Shown piece by piece: positions 57,404 to 64,000 of a stretch of 64,000 nt of DNA (position 1 is its first letter; every line of letters starts with the position of its first letter). The notes under the pieces were generated by a model. It saw only the letters and a program-made list of their open reading frames with translations. It was not told the DNA's origin and did no database searches. A program made the translations under genes and the position numbers. Source of the DNA: Azospirillum sp. 412522 (lineage in GTDB: Bacteria > Pseudomonadota > Alphaproteobacteria > Azospirillales > Azospirillaceae); assembly GCF_019805165.1 (NCBI RefSeq), contig NZ_RWIJ01000023.1, forward strand, positions 40,211-104,210, in the 5' to 3' direction.

Positions 57404-57844
57404 CTACATCAGGCGGGCCAGCAGCGCCATGAACTGCACCCGCTCCTCCTCGCTCAGCGGCGCCAGCGTGCGTTCGTGCGCGGCGGCGGCGTTCGCCATC
57501 AGGTCGATGACGAGGGCCTGACCAATCCGCGTCAGCCGGACGCTTGTGCGGCGGCGGTCCTGCGGGTCGGGCTGGCGTTCGACCAGAGCCCGTTCGACCA
57601 GCCGCAGGATCACGCCCTGGGTGGTCGCCGGGTCCATGTAGGTCAGCCGGCCGAGCTGGTTCTGCGACAGCGGCCCCTCGGCATGCAGGGTGGCGAGCGC
57701 CGACCATTGCGTGGGGGTCAGCAGCTGATCGCCGATCAGGTCGATGAAGATCGACGAGGCGCGCTGGTGGGCGCGGCGGAGGCGGTGGTGAACCTGGCCG
57801 GCCAACTGGTAGTCGTCGGGAGGCAGTCGTCCGAAGTCGTCCAT
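57404..57844 (-). CDS. MarR-family transcriptional regulator
   Basis: The product is 146 residues from ATG 57844 (MDDFGRLPPDDYQ). It has a winged helix-turn-helix: LTPTQWSALATLHAEGPLSQ, NQLGRLTYMDPATTQGVILR as recognition helix, and the wing PQDRRRTSVRLTRIG. MarR proteins bind palindromes as dimers and release on ligand binding. It stands 128 bases upstream of the importer's binding-protein gene on the same strand. It probably controls that cluster and itself. Confidence 0.9.
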   Translation of the reverse strand: MDDFGRLPPDDYQLAGQVHHRLRRAHQRASSIFIDLIGDQLLTPTQWSALATLHAEGPLSQNQLGRLTYMDPATTQGVILRLVERALVERQPDPQDRRRTSVRLTRIGQALVIDLMANAAAAHERTLAPLSEEERVQFMALLARLM

Positions 57845-58212
57845 GGCGGCGGGCCCGTGGTTCGCGCCCGCCTTCGGTCCGGGGCGAAGGCTGGGGCGGG
57901 CACGGACCGCCGCTCCCGGCTGCGTGGGCAAAGGCGGTGCGGCGTTTCCCGCCTGTCACAGCCCAATGCGTCCATTATGCGTTCCTCATGGAAAGGATAG
58001 AAAACGCAATGCCCACAGTGCAACCTTCGCAGATGCGGCATAGAGCCACAGGAATGCGCATGACGGCGCGCGAGTAACAAAAGAAGCGTCGCGGCTCGAA
58101 AAATAAGCGGCGATCCGGATTTGCGGAAATTCCGGCCATCTCGACGGCGGACTCATGAGAATGGCGCCGCTATGCGCTTCGCTGGGCGTCACGTCTCGTC
58201 ATCTGTTCTTTT
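57845..58212. other. intergenic region upstream of the MarR gene
   Basis: These 368 bases include lower-GC sequence (AAAAATAAGCGG, CTGTTCTTTTTCAGGG) and an inverted repeat CCGGATTTGCGGAAATTCCGG near 58112-58134 that could serve a regulator. I found no convincing promoter pair and no protein-like frame. Confidence 0.4.
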
Positions 58213-58500
58213 TCAGGGAGTCCGTTTGGGAGGATAAGTATCGGGCGGAGCGGTCTTCTCGTTCGGACTGGCGGCGGGGTCGCCTTCGGGGGGCGTCACA
58301 CCGCCCGGCGTATAGGGCGGTGTGGTGGCGTCGGGGGGGCGCTTGGTCGAAGGCGGCGGGGGTGGTGTGTCGAGTCGGCGTGTCATGCGGCACCTTGTCC
58401 GGTCGGGGATCGTCATGAATAACCAAGTGCCGGCCGGGCGGTTCCAAAGCAGGAACCAGGGGGCATCGTCAGTTCCGCCTTGCGGATCTATGACCTTCAT
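58213..58500 (-). CDS. hypothetical proline-rich protein
   Basis: From ATG 58500 the frame encodes 95 residues. A compact start (MKVIDPQGGTDDAPWFLLWN, then RPAGTWLFMTIPD) is followed by a Pro/Thr-rich tail to the end. No Shine-Dalgarno sequence is obvious. The first half reads like a real protein and the second is low complexity. It could be spurious. Confidence 0.4.
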   Translation of the reverse strand: MKVIDPQGGTDDAPWFLLWNRPAGTWLFMTIPDRTRCRMTRRLDTPPPPPSTKRPPDATTPPYTPGGVTPPEGDPAASPNEKTAPPDTYPPKRTP

Positions 58501-58778
58501 CTTAAGACCGTTTAAAAAAGCCGCCCGGATCAAGCGGGTCATCGCCGCCGCCATCATTGACGGACCACCAGCTTTTGTTGCGTCCACACCACAGGACCCG
58601 GCAAAAGCAGCGGTGCATGGGCTTCACTGTTGCGTAAGAAGCACGGTTTGTTGTGTCTTTGCCGAGGATGCGTCCGCGCCGGCTCCAGACCATCGTGCTG
58701 GTGCCCGGACATGTCCCACCAAGGAGCCGGACCCCCGGCCCAGTGAGCCGACCGAACCCAGCCAAGCGCGGTGACTCC

Positions 58779-60047
58779 ATGAAGACCAGCACCCTTTCCA
58801 TTCTCGCCCTCGCTCTCGCCTCGACCGGGCTGACGTCGCTTCCCGCCGCCGCCCAGGACGACCTGCAGCGTGGCGAAACCGTGCTGGAGCGTCGCCGGCC
58901 GGAGCTGGAGCAGCTCGGCGTCCGCGCCGGTTCCTTCCTGTTCCTGCCGCGGGTGGAGGCCGGCGCCACCTATGACACCAACGTCTACGCCACCCGCGAC
59001 AACCACGAGGACGACGTCATCTGGACGGTGCGGCCGCGGCTCGACATCAAGTCGGACTTCTCGGCCCACGCGCTGAACTTCTCGGCCTCGGCCGACGCCG
59101 GCCGCTACAGCGACCACAACCGCGAGAACTACACGGACTATGCCGTGCAGGCCGACGGTCGCTTCGACGTGAACAAGGGCGGCGCGCTGGACGGTCAGCT
59201 GTTCCACCGCCGCAACCACGAAGGCCGCGGCGACATCAACAGCCTGCAGGGCTATGCCGAGCCGGTGACCTACCTCACCAGCGGCGGCGAGGCCGGCTAT
59301 ACCCAGCGCTTCAACCGCCTGCGTGCCCGCGTCTCGGGTTCGGCCCAGTATATTTCCTATGACGACGTCGACGTGATCGGTGGCGGCGTCGCCCGCCAGG
59401 GTGACCGCGACCGCTGGGAATACGCGTCGGTCGGCCGCGTCGGCTATGAGTTCATCGAAGGCTATGAGGCCTTCGTCCAGGGCACCTATTCCTGGACCCG
59501 CCACAAGAACGACCGCGATGCCTTCGGCATCGACCGCGACTCGGATGGGTACGAAGTGGTGGGCGGCCTCGCCACCCAGCTGACCGGCCTCGTCACCGGC
59601 GAGGTCTTCGCCGGCTATCTCGTCCGCAACTACAAGGATTCGCGGCTGGAGGACTTCAGCGGCCTCTCCTTCGGCGGGCGGGTTAACTGGGCGGTCACGC
59701 AGCTGACCGGCCTTAGCGCCACCGCCAGCCGTCAGGTGCGCGAGACCTCGGCCAGCCCGGGCCTTGGCACCGCCTCCAGCTACACCCGTACCCTGGTAGC
59801 CCTGGGCGTCGACCACGAACTGCTGCGCTCGCTGGTCCTGAACGGCCGGCTGCAGTACCGCCAGGACGATTTCAACGGCAACGACCGCAACGACAAGGTC
59901 TATACCGGCAGTGTCGGCGGCACCTACCAGATGAACCGCTATCTGTATCTGACCGGTGGCTACACCTATGAAAAGCGCAATTCCAACCTCAGCGCCGCCG
60001 AGTACAGCGACAACCTGATCTACCTGCGGGTCGGCGCCCAGATGTAG
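58779..60047 (+). CDS. outer-membrane beta-barrel protein (BBP2-like, exopolysaccharide-associated)
   Basis: The product is 422 residues from ATG 58779. A signal peptide (MKTSTLSILALALASTGLTS, cut after AAA) precedes a mature protein made of alternating amphipathic strands ending in an aromatic/hydrophobic C-terminal strand (NLIYLRVGAQM), as in outer-membrane barrels. RVEAGATYDTNVYATRDN near 63 and the repeated 'D.. Y..' strand pattern match the BBP2_2 beta-barrel group often found with polysaccharide export genes. The wza-like gene follows after 353 bases and an intrinsic terminator. Confidence 0.85.
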   Translation: MKTSTLSILALALASTGLTSLPAAAQDDLQRGETVLERRRPELEQLGVRAGSFLFLPRVEAGATYDTNVYATRDNHEDDVIWTVRPRLDIKSDFSAHALNFSASADAGRYSDHNRENYTDYAVQADGRFDVNKGGALDGQLFHRRNHEGRGDINSLQGYAEPVTYLTSGGEAGYTQRFNRLRARVSGSAQYISYDDVDVIGGGVARQGDRDRWEYASVGRVGYEFIEGYEAFVQGTYSWTRHKNDRDAFGIDRDSDGYEVVGGLATQLTGLVTGEVFAGYLVRNYKDSRLEDFSGLSFGGRVNWAVTQLTGLSATASRQVRETSASPGLGTASSYTRTLVALGVDHELLRSLVLNGRLQYRQDDFNGNDRNDKVYTGSVGGTYQMNRYLYLTGGYTYEKRNSNLSAAEYSDNLIYLRVGAQM

Positions 60048-60130
60048 TTCCGGATGTAATCCGGCGGAATCGGATCGTCCGACCGGGAAAGTCCCGGCCG
60101 AAGGTCCTAAAGGTTCCGCTGAACAGGGCA

Positions 60131-60160
60131 GGGCGTCCGTCCTATGACGGGCGCCCTTTT
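60131..60160 (+). terminator. intrinsic terminator after the beta-barrel gene
   Basis: GGGCG-T-CCGTC (60131-60141), loop CTAT, GACGG-G-CGCCC (60146-60156), then TTTT. The stem has eleven pairs with one G-U. Confidence 0.75.
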
Positions 60161-60400
60161 CTTATGCCTGCTTTTGCTATGGCCGCCGATGTACTGGCGG
60201 GATCCGAAGGCGGTAATTCCTCTCCACTTTTTCCCAAGCGCTTGCGAGTTGCTAGTCTCCACCCGAATTCAGGTGCGTGACCAAAGGGCGCCGCTGCAAG
60301 GCGGCCGGCGGATGGGGCGGTTCCCTTGGAACAGCTCCATCGAACAGGGCCGGACCGGCGCTGTGGCAGGCATCCACCAGCCAGGGAAAGGGTTTTAGGG
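60161..60400 (+). other. leader/promoter region of the export lipoprotein gene
   Basis: The remainder of the 353-base gap contains a T-rich stretch (CTCCACTTTTTCCC) and GCTAGTCT near 60251, a weak -10 candidate. A 60-base purine-rich segment before ATG 60401 gives the ribosome site AGGG. No gene is seen. Confidence 0.35.
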
Positions 60401-60985
60401 ATGAATCGACGTCATGTGATCCGTGCGCTGGGCCAGGGGATCGGGTTGGCCGCGCTCGCCGTTGCCATGGTCGGCTGTGCCGGCGGCAATGACGCGCCGA
60501 TGGAGACCGCCAGCGCCGGTCAGATCGGCGAGTACCGTCTCGGCCCGGGAGACGCCCTGCGCGTCATCGTGTTCGGCGAGGAGCAGCTGTCCGGCGAATT
60601 CCGTGTGGACGGCACCGGCAAGGTCGCCATGCCGCTGATCGGCGAGGTCTCGGCCAAGGACCGCAACACCCGGGACCTGGAAAAGGAAATCGCCACCCGT
60701 CTGTCCGCCGGCTACGTGAAGGATCCGAAGGTCAGCGTCGAGGTGCTGAACCACCGGCCCTTCTTCATCCTGGGCGAGGTGCGCAACCCCGGCCAGTACC
60801 AGTATGTCAACGGCATGACTGCCCTGTCGGCCGTGGCGATGGCCGGCGGCTACACCTACCGCGCCAAGGAGGATTACGTCCTCATCACCCGTGGAAGCGA
60901 TCCCAAGAAGGAAATCCGCAAGGCTCCCATCACCACCTCGGTGATGCCGGACGACGTGGTCCGTATTCCGGAGCGCTATTTCTAA
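60401..60985 (+). CDS. polysaccharide export lipoprotein (Wza-like, Poly_export + SLBB)
   Basis: The product is 194 residues from ATG 60401. A lipoprotein signal (ALAVAMVGC, lipobox VG-C) precedes the Poly_export domain: IGEYRLGPGDALRVIVFGEE, then FRVDGTGKVAMPLIGEVSAK. An SLBB domain follows (RPFFILGEVRNPGQYQYVNG, then SAVAMAGGYTYRA). It is shorter than E. coli Wza (about 380), as are many alphaproteobacterial homologues with one SLBB. It should form or gate the outer-membrane channel for exopolysaccharide. No polymerase or transferase genes are adjacent in this window. Confidence 0.9.
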   Translation: MNRRHVIRALGQGIGLAALAVAMVGCAGGNDAPMETASAGQIGEYRLGPGDALRVIVFGEEQLSGEFRVDGTGKVAMPLIGEVSAKDRNTRDLEKEIATRLSAGYVKDPKVSVEVLNHRPFFILGEVRNPGQYQYVNGMTALSAVAMAGGYTYRAKEDYVLITRGSDPKKEIRKAPITTSVMPDDVVRIPERYF

Positions 60986-61027
60986 GCCACGCTTTCCCAG
61001 GACCGGCGGCAGAACGCCGAATCGCGA

Positions 61028-61062
61028 AAGCCCGGCCGGGGGATGACCCGGCCGGGCTTTCT
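61028..61062 (+). terminator. intrinsic terminator after the export lipoprotein gene
   Basis: AAGCCCGGCCGGG (61028-61040), loop GGATGA, CCCGGCCGGGCTT (61047-61059), then TCT. A thirteen-pair perfect stem. Confidence 0.8.
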
Positions 61063-61105
61063 GCCGTTTTGGGCCTCACCTCCGCAGGCAATCAGCGGGA
61101 GGTGA

Positions 61106-61369
61106 TCAGGTTTCGAGCGTGTCGCCGCCCTTCTTCTGACCCGGCGGGGTGCGCTGGCCGCGGGGTACGACCGCGTCGCGCGACGGACTGTGCGGCGGAG
61201 TGGTGCCGGCTGCCTCGTCGTCTGTGCCGAGTGGAGCCGCCGCGGGATCGGTGGCTGGAACCTTGTCGCCGGTCAGGCCTTGGTCGATGTCCGCGCGCAT
61301 CCGATTGGCCTCCGCGCTGGGCGTGGTGGGCCTGTCACGGCCCGACTCGGGATGCTGGGGCTTGGTCAT
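61106..61369 (-). CDS. small hydrophilic protein of unknown function
   Basis: The product is 87 residues from ATG 61369 (MTKPQHPESGRDRPTTPSAE), with AAAGG upstream. It is rich in Pro, Thr, Asp and Gly, with no hydrophobic core, so it is probably disordered. I do not recognise a family. It faces the terminator of the export gene. Confidence 0.5.
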   Translation of the reverse strand: MTKPQHPESGRDRPTTPSAEANRMRADIDQGLTGDKVPATDPAAAPLGTDDEAAGTTPPHSPSRDAVVPRGQRTPPGQKKGGDTLET

Positions 61370-61551
61370 GGGCGGCCTTTCGCACAAGCTGCTGGGAAGG
61401 GCATTTGATGCCTTCTCCAACCGCCATGCTGTGCTGCGGGTTCCCTGGCGGGAACGCTGGTAGGAGCGGTCCTTGATTGAACAGCTTCGGAAGGGCCGGA
61501 ATTAGGGGAACGGTCCTCTGTCTGGAAGGACGTCCAGCGGCCGATGAGGCA

Positions 61552-61586
61552 CAACGAAACGGCCTAGCGCGATGACGCTAAGCCGT
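61552..61586 (-). terminator. terminator downstream of tRNA-Thr
   Basis: ACGGCCTAGCG (61559-61569) and CGCTAAGCCGT (61576-61586) form an eleven-base stem with one mismatch. On the minus strand it is followed by TTCGTTG. It lies about 20 bases past the tRNA 3' end. Confidence 0.55.
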
Positions 61587-61606
61587 TGGAAATGCCTGTC
61601 GATGGA

Positions 61607-61682
61607 TGGTGCCGGATACAGGAATCGAACCCGTGACCTTCTGATTACAAATCAGCTGCTCTACCAGCTGAGCTAATCCGGC
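61607..61682 (-). tRNA. tRNA-Thr (anticodon TGT)
   Basis: The 76-base gene on the minus strand has acceptor arms GCCGGAT/ATCCGGC, D-arm AGCTCAGCTGGTAGAGC, anticodon loop TTTGTAA with anticodon TGT, T-arm GGTTCGATTCC and an encoded CCA. The first anticodon-stem pair is a G-A mismatch. Confidence 0.95.
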
Positions 61683-61764
61683 GCGCCCGTCGTTCGGCGG
61701 ACGCACACCTTAGCGTCCCTTTTTCGCCTAAACAAGCACTTGGCGTGCCAACCCCAATCCTGCG

Positions 61765-62676
61765 TCATTCCCGCAGGCGGGCAACTTCGTACAGTGCCAC
61801 CGCAGCGGCGTTGGAAACGTTGAGGCTGCCGACGGGGCCGCCGGTGGGAAGGCGGGCGATGGCGTCGCACCGCTCCATGGTCAGCCGGCGCAGGCCGCTG
61901 CCTTCCGCACCCATCACCAGCACCGTCCTGCCGGTCAAATCCAGCTTCGCCAGGGTCGAAGGGCCCGACTCGGCCAGCCCGACCGACCAGAAGCCGTTCT
62001 GCTGCAGGTCGGTCAACGCCCGCGCCAGATTGGTGACGCGAACCAGCGGCACAGCCTCCAGCGCTCCGGAAGCGCTCTTGGCCAGCACACCCGTCGTCTC
62101 CGGCGCGTGGCGTTCGGTCACCACCACGGCGCGGGCGCCGAACGCGGCGGCGGAGCGCAGGATGGCGCCGACATTGTGCGGGTCCGTCACCTGGTCGAGC
62201 GCCACGATCACCGCCGACTGCTCCGAGTCCAACTCGTTGCAAAGATCCTCGATCCCCAACTCAGGCAGGGGAGAGGCGTCGACCACGATGCCCTGGTGTA
62301 CGGCGCCGGGGGGCAGCATCCGCTCAAGCTCCATCCGGTCGGCCGGAGAGGCTTCCGGACGCTGCAGCCCCCGCGCCCTCGCCGCCGCGAATGCCGGTTC
62401 CAGCGCCGCCCGGCCCGAATCGGTGGCCAGAAGACGATGGATGCGCCGTTCCGGATTGGTCCAGGCTGCGGCCACCGGGTGCAGCCCGTACAGCAGAACG
62501 CCGCGCGCGGCAGGCGCCCGCCCCTTGGACGATCCCCGGCGACCCCGCCCGGACTCGTCCGCATGATCCGGCCTCGGCGCGCCACCCTGCTGCGCCCTGG
62601 CGCCGGAACGCTCGGAGTTGTGGTCGGATTGGCGGCTGGAGGTGGGGCCGGAGCCGGGATGTCTGGAGCGCGTCAT
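61765..62676 (-). CDS. rlmB: 23S rRNA (guanosine(2251)-2'-O)-methyltransferase RlmB
   Basis: RlmB methylates the ribose of G2251 in the peptidyl-transferase P loop. The product is 303 residues from ATG 62676. GTG 62685 would add three. A basic, disordered N-terminus of about 60 residues precedes the substrate-binding domain (LLYGLHPVAAAWTNPERRIH). The SPOUT knot has the family blocks VALDQVTDPHNVGAILRSAA, VLVMGAEGSGLRRLT and LPTGGPVGSLNVSNAAAVAL. It lies between tRNA-Thr and tRNA-Tyr, an order common in alphaproteobacteria. Confidence 0.94.
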   Translation of the reverse strand: MTRSRHPGSGPTSSRQSDHNSERSGARAQQGGAPRPDHADESGRGRRGSSKGRAPAARGVLLYGLHPVAAAWTNPERRIHRLLATDSGRAALEPAFAAARARGLQRPEASPADRMELERMLPPGAVHQGIVVDASPLPELGIEDLCNELDSEQSAVIVALDQVTDPHNVGAILRSAAAFGARAVVVTERHAPETTGVLAKSASGALEAVPLVRVTNLARALTDLQQNGFWSVGLAESGPSTLAKLDLTGRTVLVMGAEGSGLRRLTMERCDAIARLPTGGPVGSLNVSNAAAVALYEVARLRE

Positions 62677-62700
62677 GATACCCACGAAGAAGGGGAGGGG

Positions 62701-62726
62701 GCCGCAGCGGACTGCGGCCGAATTTT
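62701..62726 (+). terminator. orphan intrinsic terminator upstream of the tRNA-Tyr promoter
   Basis: GCCGCAG (62701-62707), loop CGGA, CTGCGGC (62712-62718), CGAA, then TTTTTT. It points along the plus strand although the gene on its left (rlmB) is on the minus strand. It may insulate the tRNA-tuf operon from antisense transcription. Confidence 0.6.
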
Positions 62727-62752
62727 TTCTGGTGTGAACCGCTTAACCCGTG

Positions 62753-62780
62753 TTGACAAGGTCTGAAAAATTCGCATATT
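62753..62780 (+). promoter_or_regulatory. strong promoter of the tRNA-Tyr/tRNA-Gly/tuf operon
   Basis: A perfect TTGACA (62753-62758) is followed after 16 bases by CATATT (62775-62780), about 37 bases before tRNA-Tyr. An AT-rich spacer (TGAAAAATT) is notable in this GC-rich DNA. Confidence 0.75.
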
Positions 62781-62817
62781 GCCGAACTCCGCGGCGGGCA
62801 CTGCCAAGCCGCGGACT

Positions 62818-62903
62818 GGAAGGGTGGCCGAGTGGTTAAAGGCAGCAGACTGTAAATCTGCCCGCGTTAGCGTACGCTGGTTCGAATCCAGCCCCTTCCA
62901 CCA
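62818..62903 (+). tRNA. tRNA-Tyr (anticodon GTA)
   Basis: The 86-base class II tRNA has acceptor arms GGAAGGG/CCCTTCC, anticodon arm AGACTGTAAATCT (anticodon GTA), a long variable arm CCCGCGTTAGCGTACGC, T-arm GGTTCGAATCC and an encoded CCA. Confidence 0.96.
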
Positions 62904-62965
62904 CTACTTTCCACGGCTTGTCCGTGATCGCGTTTGCCCCGGACGGTCGCGCCGGCGGGATGCTT

Positions 62966-63039
62966 GCGGGTGTAGCTCAATGGTAGAGCAGAAGCCTTCC
63001 AAGCTTACGACGGGGGTTCGATTCCCCTCACCCGCTCCA
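62966..63039 (+). tRNA. tRNA-Gly (anticodon TCC)
   Basis: The 74-base gene has acceptor arms GCGGGTG/CACCCGC, D-arm AGCTCAATGGTAGAGC, anticodon loop TTCCAAG with anticodon TCC, T-arm GGTTCGATTCC and an encoded CCA. It is 62 bases after tRNA-Tyr, in the same transcript as tuf. Confidence 0.96.
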
Positions 63040-63120
63040 ATCCCGCGTGCGCCACGGAAAACCGATCTCGGCCGGGCCATTGTGTGCGTCCGGAACGTCG
63101 GGAACGAAAGACCAAAGCGA

Positions 63121-64000
<880 letters not shown>

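Overview
The window is GC-rich chromosomal DNA (roughly two thirds G+C by eye) from an alphaproteobacterium. The gene content and protein style fit the Rhodospirillales, most plausibly Azospirillum or a close relative: the rpsP-rimM-trmD-rplS and rpmH-rnpA-yidD-yidC-engB blocks, a DUF2336 protein, an RNase E with an Ala/Lys-rich tail, and the tRNA-Thr / rlmB / tRNA-Tyr / tRNA-Gly / tuf arrangement. This placement is inference from recognised families. No similarity search was run. Most of the window is core chromosome. I saw no insertion sequence, phage, CRISPR array or rRNA.

Layout. 1-2.8 kb: lysine/peptidoglycan genes dapE (cut by the window edge), dapD and a HAD nucleotidase, all on the minus strand. 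3-7.6 kb: a PAS-GAF-GGDEF diguanylate cyclase overlapping a DUF2336 gene, a secreted protein and an orphan J-domain protein. 7.6-9 kb: a pentapeptide-repeat protein divergent from ffh. 9.3-19.1 kb: translation and membrane-insertion genes (ffh, rpsP, rimM, trmD, rplS, rpmH, rnpA, yidD, yidC, engB), an antiporter, argB and a small protein. 19.2-20.8 kb: one protein carrying FliG-, FliM- and FliN-like domains, the most unusual gene here. 20.9-27.6 kb: a CorA-like transporter, a TPP riboswitch with thiC, greB and rne. 28.3-36.7 kb: cell-wall amidase, PBP1A, an MBOAT/SGNH O-acetylation pair on the opposite strand, and prfB with its programmed +1 frameshift. 36.9-40.6 kb: small secreted and flagellar-rod-like proteins, trehalose-phosphate phosphatase, a structured RNA that is probably 6S RNA, a 20-residue membrane peptide, a gene whose 5' part carries two identical-arm palindromes, and a ROK sugar kinase. 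40.8-46.2 kb: an ankyrin protein with a degenerate ATPase domain facing a secreted pseudo-caspase with MORN repeats, plus small proteins. 46.5-57.8 kb: three ABC importers, two of the nitrate/sulfonate/taurine type on the plus strand and one branched-chain amino acid type on the minus strand with a MarR regulator. 58.2-61 kb: an outer-membrane beta-barrel and a Wza-like export lipoprotein. 61-64 kb: tRNA genes, rlmB and the start of tuf.

The themes are protein synthesis and membrane insertion, cell-envelope assembly, and nutrient import. The best candidates for something undescribed are the FliG-FliM-FliN fusion (19201-20808), the facing pair of degenerate-ATPase/ankyrin and pseudo-caspase/MORN proteins (40768-45039), and the RNA/peptide/palindrome segment at 38.5-39.6 kb.
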